Assembly (NCBI RefSeq): GCF_018294505.1
Contig: NC_057802.1
Coordinates: 310,207,137 to 310,271,136 of the forward strand
Reading direction: 5' to 3'
DNA: 64,000 nucleotides
Source: Triticum aestivum
Lineage: Eukaryota > Streptophyta > Magnoliopsida > Poales > Poaceae
Position numbers and translations under genes: made by a program. A model generated the notes under the pieces. The model worked only from the letters and a program-made list of their open reading frames with translations. It searched no databases and had not been told where the DNA came from. Positions 45,796 to 57,791 of this stretch are shown piece after piece; within the stretch, counting starts at the first letter, position 1, and each line of letters opens with the position of its first letter.

Positions 45796-46451
45796 TGAAA
45801 GCACAAGTGCTCCCTGGGTAATTTTGGTAATTAATGTCAACATATCTCTTGCTGGACTAACATTTTCATCTAGTATATTTTAGAAAGTTCAACAAAGGCG
45901 TGGCATGGACAAGAGGATGTGGAACCCCTTCAAGATGCTAAGGACAACGATTGGTAAAAGCTCAAGACTCTTCATTTCTATTTTAGTGATCCAAGATCAC
46001 ATTGAGTCCATAGGAAAAGCCAATACTATTAAAAGGGGATGAGGTGTTGCTTAATGTCTACTTGCTCAAAGTGCTTAGTGATATGCTCCAAAGCCCTCCA
46101 CCACTTTCTCAATTTCCAAATATGTCAAAACCCAAAGTCAAACTCGGCCCCACCAATTTGATCCATCCAGCGCCACCGAGTTCCTTGACATAGCCACTGC
46201 CAGAAACCCTAATCAATTCGGTCTCACCGATAGGGATCTCAGTCTCACCGAGATGGCCTTGCAAACTCTCTGTTGCCTGTTGCAATTATTTTGGTCTCAC
46301 GAAACAAGAAATTGGTCCCACCGAGTTTGCCCGACCAACTCTCTGTTTGCTCATTGCTGAAATCGGTCCCACCGAGTTCATGCAATCGGTCAAACCGAGA
46401 TGAGGTTTTGCCCTAACCCTAGCACATCAGTCCCACCGAGTTGATCATGTC
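45796..46451 (+). repeat. 5' LTR of element F, first part
   Basis: Matches 8255 onward. Holds decayed TCGGTnnnACCGA palindromes from 46215 to 46440. Interrupted at 46452. Confidence 0.9.
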
Positions 46452-49400
46452 TGTAATGACCTGACCTCAGACGGTCAAGTCTCTGTGCTTAAGTGTCATC
46501 CCTGGATCGGTATGCTGACACACACAGTACTCGAGGATTTATAACAGAGGTAAATCACATGTATAAATAACATAAATACTATTACCTCAATCCAAAATAG
46601 CGGAAGTAACAACCAGGTTGTGGATTCCCATCAACACCAACGGCAAAGTTGAGTGTAGAAATCGTAACCCTAACGTATCACTTACTCGTTGTAAGATTCC
46701 TGCAACATGAGATGTTGCAGCCACAAAGGGTCAGTACATTGAATGTACTGGCAAATTCACACCATAGGATAATGATGAATAATAGCTATCACTACATGCA
46801 TATATGGCTGGTGGAAAATCTCTATGGTTAAAATGTTTTTGCGAAAAGCCAAATTTTCCCTACATCAAGGAGTAAATTTTATTTAACTACCAAGTTGGTT
46901 GAAAATTATTGAGAAGGTTCCTCCAACTCAATCCCAATTAAAGTTAACATCCCAACAAATTATTTAGGTAAAGTGATGAGATCAATATGATAATCCAAGA
47001 ACCAGATACTCAAGATATCCATAACCGGGGACACGGCTAACCATGATTAGTTTGTACACTCTGCAGAGGTTTGCGCACTTTTCCCCACAAGACTCGATCT
47101 CCTCCGTTGGATTTCTCGCACTACATGGTGTTTGAGAAACGGATGACCGAGACACAGTCTTTCAGAAGCATTAACTCTAACCCTGGATAGACAGTACCAA
47201 CCTACACCCCCTACATCTACTAGCCTACCACTGGAAGAGGTCATGCAACATACTCAACTATGCTAGAGCCCATAATAGCTTGTGGCTACACACGGAAGTT
47301 TCTAGCATGAATAATCTTATGATCCCTTTGAGCCTGGGTGGCATACCATAGGGTGATCACACGGGTCCTCCGGGATCCCCTTGGGCAAGCACCGAGTTCT
47401 CCAGGTGCCCGGGCAGACCACTGGGTGCTCCAGGGTGCCCCAACCAATCCACCCAGATGTGTATTAAAGTAGCCACCTTAAGTTAACCCTTAATGATAAC
47501 TCTCACATCTGTCATGGATACACTCAACCAATCCATGTCTACGAGCATAGCAGAGCAGTATAAGCATAACATAGAAGTAACTCCCAAGGTTTGAATGCAT
47601 GACAAAAGGTTCCTACCTCATCAACTACTTCCCAATACCCACATGTTATCAATTCCTAACCATGTAATGTTTGAGGGTTGAATCTAATGCGTAAAAACTA
47701 GGTATGAAAGGGATATGATCAAAGTGTGAACTTGCCTCGTACTGTTGATGAAGATGATTCGCACTCATAACTCCTGATAGTTCTACTCGTCACACTCCGG
47801 TCAATCTATCATAAGCAAGGAATAGTAACCACACATAAGCAATCACTCAAAAGATCGGAAAGAACGAAGAAGACAATTCGGAAAACATCAAAACCAAGCA
47901 AATAACTCTTGCAACATAAAACAATTTCTAACAGTACCAAAATTAAGTGAATTTGGCCTTATCAGAAAGTTTAGGTCAAGAGCTTCGATTTGCAAAAAGA
48001 ATCAATTAAAACGGAGTTACGAAACTCAAGTTATTATCAAAAGAAGTTTGAATATAAATCTGTTTGAATTCAAATTTTAAAACTTTCAAAAATATGTTTA
48101 AGTTGTTTTACTGGATAGAGGGGATCATAATGAAGAAGTAGGCGTTGGTTTCGTTGGATTTGGATAAACGAGTAAAAAGATGTGCTAGTTTGAAACAGAG
48201 GGACTAATCTGTAAGAAAGATAATTACATCTAGGTCCCTAACGAAAATAAACAGAAAAAGAAAAAAAAATGAACGTTTGTTGCGGAACGCTAACGAACGA
48301 ATCCGTTCACTACGAAGAGTTAAACAGTGAGCGTTTGCTAACTAACAAGATTAAATAAGAAAAACCGGTTTTAAAAAGAAAAACCGAATACGAAATAAAC
48401 CGGATCGGGGTTATACCAGTTCGGCCGGCTCGGTGAGAAAAACCGACGGCATTGAATGGCGACAGCGGCGAGCTCGGCGAGGCGGGACGGCGCTGCAGCG
48501 GCTCCGGCGAGGCGCGGCAACGGCGGCGGTGGCGCGGGGCGGATGCGGTAGAGGGCGGCGAGCAGCAGGCGGCGGCGAGGGCTTTGGGCAGCGACGGCGC
48601 TAGATGCGGGCGGCGGCAGCTGCGAAGCTTGAGGCGGCGGCGGCGACCGGTGGTGGGAACGGGCCGGCGGGGGCGGCTTATAAAGGCCCCGGGGTCGGGG
48701 TCCCGACTTGGAGCAGGGGGCGACGGCGGCGGCGATGGCTCGGACTCCGTGCCGGAGTCCGGCGCGGGCACGGGGTCGGGGGCGATGGCGGTTGGCCGCT
48801 GGGCTTGGCCTGCCTGGAGCTGGGCCAGCCTAGTCGGCGGAAGATTTTTTTTTAAACACAACGAGAAATAAAATAAAGCGAAATAAAATAAAATAGAACC
48901 TAGGCATATAATATATCAAAATTTTCAGAAAACGATTTTCTTCCACATGAACATTTTTCTAAAGTCAAATAAAATCCACACAAATTCAAATAAATCCAAG
49001 AGTGCTAGTGCTCTAATAAAATCAATAAAAATCATTTAAAAAATACCATAATGATTTCAAATTTATTTCTCTCCAATTTTCTGATGTAGGGAATCATTTT
49101 ACCCTAATTTCCATATATTTTTTTTGAAGAAAAATAATTTGAATAAAACCCCAAATAACTCCAAATTGAAAATAATTTCAAAAGGACTTTAAATTTGTTC
49201 CTTTTAAACTTCCAACTCATATTTCATATTTTTTTGAAGAAGTCATTTTATCTTCTCTCATGAAAATCATTGAGTTGCTTAAAGTTTTTGAATTGGAAAA
49301 TATTTCCAAATAAAATTCAAATCTTTTCAAAACCCTTTTCATTTATTTAAATGGAAGAAGTCATGTCATCTTCTCTCCAGGGTTTTGTGGTGAAAAGAAT

Positions 49401-49589
49401 TTGAATTCATGGAGATCATAAAATGCAAAAATGAAAGTTTGGGAAAGTCCTTTTATTCCCTCTCATTTAACTTTCAAAAGTTTCAAATTTCACTCACTTT
49501 CAGTCAATCAATCACACCACAATCAAACAATCATTCAAATCTATCTATTTAATATAACATTCCAAAATTTAGAATTTTGGGATGTTACA
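46452..49589 (-). mobile_element. 3.1-kb TG...CA unit, probable solo LTR of an unassigned family
   Basis: Ends TGTAATGACCTG and GGGATGTTACA, with perfect TSD ATGTC (46447-46451 and 49590-49594), resolved because the interrupted F LTR is known from 8255-9812. The 3138-bp unit has no gag-pol motif. Read on the minus strand it begins TGTAACATCCC, like long LTRs of some gypsy (Tekay-type) elements; that assignment is recall. A 450-bp very GC-rich core (48410-48850) gives long chance ORFs on both strands. The rest is AT-rich without a credible gene. Strand is tentative. Confidence 0.75.
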
Positions 49590-50512
49590 ATGTCGGTCCC
49601 ACTGAGAATCCTAACGTTCACATTTTGAACTGAATCAGTCTCACTGAGTTTACCTATTCGGTCTGACCAAGTTGGGTCAAATGTGTGTAATGGTTAGATC
49701 TTGTGTGGAGGCTATATATACCCCTCCACCCCGTTCTATATTCAAGAGAGAGCCATCAGAACGTGCCTACACTTCACTACCATTTTCTGAGAGAGAACCA
49801 CCTACTCATGTGTTGAGACCAAGACATTCCAATCCAACCACAAGAATCTTGATCTCTAGCCTTCCCCAAGTTGCTTTCCACTCAAGTCATCTTTCCACCA
49901 TAGCCAAATCTGTGTGAGAGAGTTGAGTGTTGGGGAGACTATCATTTGAAGCACAAGAGCATGGAGTTCACCATCATCACACCATCTATTACCTTTTGGA
50001 GAGTGGTGTCTCCTAGATTGGTTAGGTGTCACTTGGGAGCCTCCGACAAGATTGTGGAGTTGAACCAAGGAGTTTGTAAGGGCTACTTCATGAAGATCTA
50101 CACAAGTGAGGCAAGTCCTTTGTGGGCGATGGCCATGATGGGATAGACAAGGTTGCTTCTTCGTGGACCCTTCGTGGGTGGATCCCTCTGCGGACTCGCG
50201 CAACCGTTACCCTTCATGGGTTGAAGTCTCCACCAACGTGGACATACGATAGCACCACCTATCGGAACCACGCCAAAAATCTCCATGTCTCCAATTGCGT
50301 TTGCACACTCCAATCCCATCCCTTTACCTTCTTGCAACTTGCATGCTTTACTTGCCGCTGCTCATATACTCTTGCCATGCTTGCTTGAAATGTATTGTGA
50401 ATGCTTAAACTTGTGCTAAAACTCCACCTCAACGTAAAGAATTAAAAAACTGCTACTTTTGCTTGTTGAGGGTCTAATCACCCCCTCTAGACACCTCTTC
50501 TCGATCCTTTCA
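49590..50512 (+). repeat. 5' LTR of element F, second part
   Basis: Continues the LTR after the insertion and matches 8900-9812. TATA box at 49713-49720. Confidence 0.9.
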
Positions 50513-50513
50513 A

Positions 50514-50525
50514 TTGGTATCAGAG
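50514..50525 (+). other. Primer binding site of element F (Met-tRNA type)
   Basis: TTGGTATCAGAG directly after the LTR. By recall complementary to initiator tRNA-Met, usual for Copia. Confidence 0.8.
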
Positions 50526-50569
50526 ATTTGGTCTCCATTGCTTTGGTTTCATCACCATTGGAGGAAGAT

Positions 50570-51315
50570 GGATGAGTCTACGATTGGGAGTTTTAGACGT
50601 AGAGTGCCTATGCTTGACGGAGAGTTTTATAATGCTTGGAAAAATGAGATGCTTGATATTTTCAATGAATATCACTTGAACAAGTATATTACTACCCCTT
50701 GTGCGCCTCCTATTGATCCCCTGCATCCTACCCCCGATGAGTCTCTTGACATGATCCACAATCTTAGAACTATTAATCTTATCATTAGAGGATTGCCTAG
50801 AAATTTGATTGTTTGCTTGCCTACTCTTGAATGTGCTTACACCATATGGAGATTTCTTGAGGAACATTTTCCAAACTATTACTTGAAAAATCTAGATGAG
50901 ATTCTTCAAAAGTCCGTAGTTTTTCATAAAATGGAACCTAGTGACCCTAAATTTGATGTTTGTCTATTTGAGCTTCGTGACCTTATGCGTGCCAAAGGAG
51001 ATGTTGGATTCATTATTAAGCATCATCTCTCAACTCATTAGAATTCATAAAAATGAACATTGTCATGGCCATACATCTAATGAATCACTCTCTCTAGGTG
51101 ATGATCAATCACAAGACGATGTTGAACATGGATACTATGATGAAGATGATGATAGTGACTTTGATCTCGGCGAGTCTATGAGACACTTTGGTCTAATGGC
51201 TAACCTTCGCGACTATATGGATGGAGAAAAGGAATGGGTTCTTGATAGATGTACCGATCACATGACTGGAGACAAGGATATGTTTCGTGAGCTTGCTGAA
51301 AACGACGGCCCTTGA
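50570..51315 (+). pseudogene. Element F gag and protease remnant
   Basis: The natural start is probably MDESTIGSFRRR at 50570, in the frame open to 51041. The gag part (EFYNAWKNEMLDIF, LPTLECAYTIWRFLEEHF) is truncated at a stop, and the middle with any CCHC knuckle is deleted. The next frame, to 51315, is acidic and ends WVLDRCTDHMTGDKDMF. Copia proteases have a D-S-G active site at this point; here S and G are missing. Confidence 0.75.
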
Positions 51316-52851
51316 AAGTATGTCACCTTTGGTGATAACTCAAAAGGGTATGGTGGTTGGCCTTGGTAAGGTGGCCATCTCACATGACAGCTCCATCTAA
51401 AATGTTATGCTCGTTGAATCTCTTGGCTATAATTTACTTTCCGTATCTATACTAGCCGATCTCGGTTTCAACATCCTATTTACTGAAGTAGATTGCCAAG
51501 TGTTTCGAAGAGATAATCATAATATGGTCTTTACCGTATACGTAGAGGTGATCTATACATTGTTGATTTCACTAAAAAGGCTCAACCTAGAACTTTCTTA
51601 ATTGCTAAATCATCTAAAGGTTGGTTGTGGCATAGAATGTTAGGTCACGTGGGCATGCGAAATCTTGATAAGCTTATTAAAGGTGATCATATCCTTGGAG
51701 TTAAAGATGTTATATTTGACAAGGATAGACTTTGCAGTGCTTGTCAATCAGGAAAACAGGTTGGAGGAAGTCATCCCGTGAAAAACATTATGACCACGAG
51801 AAGACCACTCAAACTACTTCATATGGATCTTTTTGGTCCTAACGCCTAGAAAAGTCTCGGTGGTAACTCTTCCAGTTTAGTCATTGTCGATGACTTTTCA
51901 AGATTTATGTGGGTGTTCTTTCTTGATGGTAAATTGCAGGTCCAAAAGATCTTCAAGAACTTCGCTAGGAAGGCCCAAAATCAATTTGAAGTGAAGATCA
52001 AGAAAGTCTGCAATGACAATGGAATGGAGTTAAAAAACGCCAATGTGGATACCTTTCTTGACGAAGAAGGAATTTCACATGAGTTCTCGGCTACGTACAC
52101 ACCTCAACAAAATGGAGTTGTTGAGAGGAAGAACCGGACACTCATTGAGATGGCAAGAACGATGGTTGATGAATACAAGATGCCAAAACACTTTTGGGCG
52201 GAAGCAGTTGAGACAGCTTGTCATGCAACTAATCGTCTATATCTTCACAAGCTTCTCGGCAAGACGACACACGAGCTTCTCACCGGTAACAAACCCCAAG
52301 TTTGATACTTTCGAGTATTTGGCTCAAAGTGCTACATTCTTGATAAGCATCATCGTTCGAAATTTGCTCCTAAACCTCATGAAGGTTTCCTATTCGGTTA
52401 TGGCTCAAACTCTCACACTTACCGCGCCTACAACAATTTCACCCGAAAGGTTGAAGAGACGGTAGATGTGAAGTTTGATGAATCTAACGGCTCGCAAATA
52501 GAGCAACTGCCAATTGATGTAGGAGATAAAGACCCTTCAGAAGCAATTCAAGACTTGTCTATTGGCAAGATTCACCCAACGGAGGTGAAGGAGAGTACCT
52601 CGTCCGTTCAAGTGGAAGCCTCAACTTCACGACAAGGTGAACCACAAGTTGACTTGGAGGCATCCACAAGTGGAACATTCCAAGATTAAGGAAACAAGGA
52701 AATACAACAAGATGAACCTCATCAACCTCCTTCGCCACCTCCACAAGAGAACAACAACACCAATGATGAAGGAGACCAAGAGGAAGAACAAGATGATGAA
52801 GAGGATGTTCCACCCCGACCCGAACAAAAGCTCTCACGAGTTAGAGAAAGA
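51316..52851 (+). pseudogene. Element F integrase region, broken
   Basis: A protease-tail/GAG-pre-integrase part at 51407-51849 (LGYNLLSVSILADLGF, WHRMLGHVGMRNL, CSACQSGKQ) is followed by a stop and then the integrase core at 51907-52305 (NDNGMELKNANVDTF, TYTPQQNGVVERKNRT, the last carrying the catalytic Glu). Further stops follow, then a linker (52468-52689). RT is not reached before the CACTA at 52852. Confidence 0.8.
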
Positions 52852-53403
52852 CACTACAAAAAAATACACTTCTGTGATGATACGTGTTTGTCACAGTAGG
52901 TCACCTTTTCTGTCATGTATGTACATCCATGACGATTTTATGACAGAATCAAGATATTCATACCTGTGCTGTCGTAGAAGTGTTCCATGACAATACCAAA
53001 ATTATCATCATGGATGTCTTCACTTCCATGACGATAAATGACGCATCATGGAAGTGCTTTCGTCAAGGGTAACTGACACGTGGCATCCACAGTAATGGGT
53101 CACCGTTAAGCTGTCGGGTCCGTCTTTGGATCCGGTAACCCGTTAACAGCCCATACCAATGGGGATTTTCCACGTGTAAAATTCTCATTGGCCGAAGGAA
53201 ACATGTGTCAGCTCATCATTGGGTCAGATAGGCGCCTATGATATGTCGACACGTGCGATGGCCCACCACTGGCCCATTTATCTTACAAAGGCTGGCCCGT
53301 TTGACTTGGTCAAAAGTTATTGGGCCGGCCCATGGAAAGCCTGTTAACGGCCTGCTTGCATATAGCCCATTTTACGGCCCGGTAACTCACGACCCGTTAG
53401 AGC
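52852..53403 (+). mobile_element. 5' terminal part of a second CACTA element
   Basis: Starts CACTACAAAAAAATACAC after flank AGA. The text ('gatgatacgtgtttgtcaca', 'tccatgacgat', 'ggcccat' and 'cccgttaac' repeats) matches my recall of Triticeae CACTA subterminal regions. It is cut by LTR B2 at 53404. The other end is not recognised in the window. Confidence 0.7.
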
Positions 53404-55013
53404 TGTACTTCTTGAGCTTGCATTGGTTTTTCCCTTGAAGAGGAAAGGGTGATGCAACAAAGTAGAGATAAGTATTTCCCTCAGTTTGAGAACCAAGGTA
53501 TCAATCCAGTAGGAGACAACACACAAGTCACCGAATACCTGCACAAACAATCAAACAACTTGCACCCAATGCGATAAAGGGGTTGTCAATCCCTTCACGG
53601 TTACTTGAAAAAGTGAGATCTAATAGAGATAGATAAACAGTAAAGTAAATATTTTTGGTATTTTTGGTTTATAGATCGGAAAGTAAAAGATTGCAAAGAA
53701 ATTAAATAGGAAACTAATATTGCAAAGAAATTAAATAGGAAACTAATATTGTAGATCGGAAACTTATATGATGGAAAATAGACCCGGGGGCCATAGGTTT
53801 CACTAGAGGCTTCTCTCAAGATAGAAAATAATACGGTGGGTGAACAAATTACTACCGAGCAATTGATAGAAAAGCGCAAAGTTATGACGATATCTAAGGC
53901 AATGATCATGAATATAGGCATCACGTCCATGTCAAGTAGAACGAAACGATTCTGCATCTACTACTATTACTCCACACATCGACCGCTATCCAACATGCAT
54001 CTAGAGTATTAAGTTCATAAAGAACGGAGTAACGCATTAAGCAAGATGACATGATGTAGAGGAATTAACTCAAGCAATATGATGAAAACCCCATCTTTTT
54101 ATCCTCGATGGCAACAATACAATACATGCCTTGCTGCCCCTACTGTCACTGGGAAAGGACACCGCAAGATTGAACCCAAAGCTAAGCACTTCTCCCATTG
54201 CAATAAAAACCAATCTAGTTGGCCAAACCAAACCGATAATTCGAAGAGAATTACAAAGATATAAAATCATGCATAAAAGAATTCAGAGAAGATTCAAATA
54301 ATATTCATAGATAAGCTGATCACAAATCCACAATTCATCGGATCTCGGCAAACACATCGCAAAAAGTATTACATCGAATAGATCTCCAAGAACATTGAGG
54401 AGAACATGGTATTGAGAATCAAAGAGAGAGAAGAAGCCATCTAGCTACTAGCTATGGACCCGTAGGTCTATGGTAAACTACTCACGCTTCATCGGAAGGG
54501 CAATGGAGTTGATGTAGAAGCCCTCCGTGATCGAATCCCCCTCCGGCAGGACGCTGAAAAAGGCCCCTAGATGGGATCGCACGGGTACAGAAGGTTGCGG
54601 CGGTGGAAAAGTGTTTTCGTGCTCTCTCTGTTGGTTTGGGGATATGTGAGTATATATAGGCAAAGAAATTAGGTCAGGAGGTGCACAAGGGGCCCACAAG
54701 GGTGGGCGGCGCGCCCTACCCCCTGGGTGCGCCCTCCGTCCTTGTGGCCACCTCATGTCTCCTCCGACTTCATCTCCAAGTGTCCTGGTCCAAGAAAAAC
54801 GCGAAAGTTTTATTTCGTTTGGACTCCGTTTGGTATTCCTTTTCTGCGAAACTCAAAAACGAGGAAAAAACAGGAACTGGCACTGGGCTCTAGGTTAATA
54901 GGTTAGCCCCAAAAATAATATAAAATAGCATATTAATTCATATAAAACATCCAAAACAGAAAATATAATAGCATGGAACAATAAAAAATCATAGATACAT
55001 TGGAGACATATCA
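53404..55013 (-). repeat. 3' LTR of element B2, 1610 bp
   Basis: Plus-strand ends TGTACTTCTTGAGC and GGAGACATATCA. It corresponds to B1 (3509-16801 without A). Hairpin at 54684-54750 (CCACAAGG/CCTTGTGG). A short tandem duplication 'attgcaaagaaattaaatagg' type occurs at 53691-53750. Confidence 0.88.
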
Positions 55014-57791
55014 AGCATCCCCAAGCTTAATTCCTGCTCGTCCTCGAGTAGGTAAATGATAAAAACAGATTTTTTGATGTGGAATGCTACCTAACATATT
55101 TATCCATGTAATTTCCTTTATTGTGGCATGAATGTTCAGATCCCTATGATTCAAAACAAAAGTTTAATTTTGACATAAAAACAATAATACTTCAAGCATA
55201 CTAACAAGGCAATTATGTCTTCTCAAAATAACATGGCCAAAGAAAGCTATCCCTACAAAGTCATATAGTCTGGCTATGCTCCATCTTCATCACACAAAAT
55301 ATTTAAATCATGCACAACCCTGATGACAAGCCAAACAATTGTTTCATACTTTTGATGTTCTCAAACCTTTTCAACTTTCACGCAATACATGAGCGTGAGC
55401 CATGGACATAGCACTATAGGTGGAATAGACGGTGTCTGTGGAGAAGACAAAAAGAAGGAGATAGTTTCACATCAACTAGGCGTATCAACGGGCTATGGAG
55501 ATGCCCATCAATAGATATCAATGTGAGTGAGGAGGGATTGCCATGCAACGGATGCACTAGAGCTATAAGTTTATGAAAGCTAAAAACGAAACTAAGTGGG
55601 TGTGCATCCACCTTGCTCGCTCACGAAGACCTAGGGCAATTTGAGGAATCCCATCATTGGAATATACATGCCAAGTTCTATAATGAAAATTCCCACTAGT
55701 ATATGAAAGTGACAATATAGGAGACTCTCTATCATGAAGATCATGGTGCTACTTTGAAGCACAAGTGTGGTAAAAGGATAGTAGCATTGCCCCTTCTCTC
55801 TTTCCTCTCATTTTTTTATTCGGGCCTTCTTTCATTTTTGGCCTTTTTTTGTCCGGAATCTCATCCCGACTTGTGGGGTAATCATAGTCTCCATCATCCT
55901 TTCCGCACATGGGACAATGCTCTAATAATGAAGATCATCACACTTTTATTTACTTACAACTCAAGAATTACAACTCGATACTTAGAACAAAATATGAATC
56001 TATATGAATACCTCCAGCGGTGTACCGGGATGTGCAATGAATCAAGAGAGACATGTATGAAAGAATTATGAATGGTGGCTTTGCCACAAATACGATGTCA
56101 ACTACATTATCATGCAAAGCAATATGACAATGATGGAGCGTGTCATAATAAACAGAACAGTGGAAAGTTGCATGGCAATATATATCATAATGGCTATGGA
56201 AATGCCATAATAGGTAGGTATGGTGGCTGTTTTGAGGAAGGTATATGGCGGGTTTATCATACCGACGAAAGTTGTGCGGTACTAGAGAGGCTAGCAATGG
56301 TGGAAGGGTGAGAGTGCGTATAATCCATGGACTCAACATTAGTCATAAAGAACTCACATACTTATTGCAAAAATCTATTGGTTATCGAAACAAAGTACTA
56401 CAAGCATGCTCCTAGGGGGATAGATTGGTAGGTAAAGACCATCGCTCGTCCCCGACCGCCACTCATAAGGAAGACAATCAATAAATAAATCATGCCCCGA
56501 CTTCATCACATAACGGTGCACCATACGTGCATGCTACGAGAATCACAAACTGTAACACAAGTATCTCAAATTCACAATTACTCACTAGCACGACTCTAAT
56601 ATCACCATCCTCATATCTCAAAACAATCATAAGGAATCAAACTTCTCATAGTATTCAATGCACTTTATATGAAAGTTTTTTATTATATCCCTCTAGAATG
56701 CCTATCATATTAGGACTAATTTATAACCAAAGCAAATTACCATGCTGTTTAAAGACTCTCAAAATAATATAAGTGAAGCATCAGAGTTCATCAATTTCTA
56801 TAAAATAAAACCACCGCCATGCTCTAAAAAGATATAAGTGAAGCACTAGACCAAAATTTCCTAGCTCAAAAGATATAAGTGAAGCACATAGAATATTCTA
56901 ATAAATCACGATTCATGCGTGTCTCTCTCAAAAGGTGTGTACAACAAGGATGATTTCGCCAAACTAAAAAGCAAAGACTCAAATCATACAAGATGCTCCA
57001 AGCAAAACACATATCATGTGGTGAATAAAAATATAGCCTCAAGTAAAGTTACCGATAGACGAAGACGAAAGAGGGGATGCCTTCCGGGGCATCCCCAAGC
57101 TTAGGCTCTTAGTTGTCCTTGAATATTACCTTGGGGTGCCTTGGGCATCCCCAAGCTTAGGCTCTTGCCACTCCTTATTCCATAGTCCATCAAATCCTTA
57201 CCCAAAACTTGAAAACTTCGCAACACAAAACTCAACAGAAAATCTCATAAGCTCCGTTAGTATAAGAAAATGAATCACCAGTTTTGGTACTGTTGTGAAC
57301 TCATTCTTTATTTATATTGGTGTTATATCTACTGTATTCCAACTTTTCCATGGTTCATATCCCCTGATACTAGCCATAGATTCATCAAAATAAGCAAACA
57401 ACACATAGAAAATAGAATCTGTCAAAAACAGAACAGTGTGTAGCAATCTGGATATTTTGAATACTTCTGTAACTCCAAAAATTCTGGAAAATTGGGACAA
57501 TCTAAGCAAATTTTTTATTAATATTCTGCAAAACGAATCAATATTTTATCACGCTTCTGTTAAAAATGAGAATTGTTTTCCTGAGCGCAAAAGTTTCTGT
57601 TTTTCAGCAAGATCAAATCAACTATCACCATAAGCTATCCCAAAGGTCTTACTTGGCACAAACACTAATTAAAACACAAAACCACATCTAACCAGAGGCT
57701 AGATGAATTATTTATTGCAAAACTGAACCTAAAAAGCAAAAAAAATTGGGTCTCCCAACAAGCGCTATTGTTTAACTCCCTTAGCTAGGCA
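55014..57791 (-). other. Element B2 PPT and 3' non-coding region
   Basis: PPT at 55014-55029 (minus AAGCTTGGGGATGCT). Two further copies of GCATCCCCAAGCTTAGGC occur near 57089 and 57148. A repeated 'gatataagtgaagca' unit occurs near 56770, 56830 and 56872. No credible ORF; the short ORFs here are not conserved. Confidence 0.7.

Larger units (their letters stand above)
45796..52851 (+). mobile_element. Element F: Copia element, 5' half, inserted in E
   Basis: The 5' LTR (45796-46451 plus 49590-50512) starts TGAAAGCACAAG and ends CCTTTCA, followed by a Met-tRNA-type PBS, gag, protease remnant and integrase core, in Copia order. RT, RNase H and the 3' LTR are not reached, because a CACTA starts at 52852. 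Candidate TSD copy CCATG at 45791-45795; its mate should be right of the window. Coding parts are broken by stops and deletions. Confidence 0.85.

Noticed and set aside
48310..48871. Long ORFs on both strands (183 aa minus, 139 aa plus), Pro/Arg/Gly-rich
   Set aside because: They come from a GC-rich core lacking stops; no domain, biased composition on both strands.
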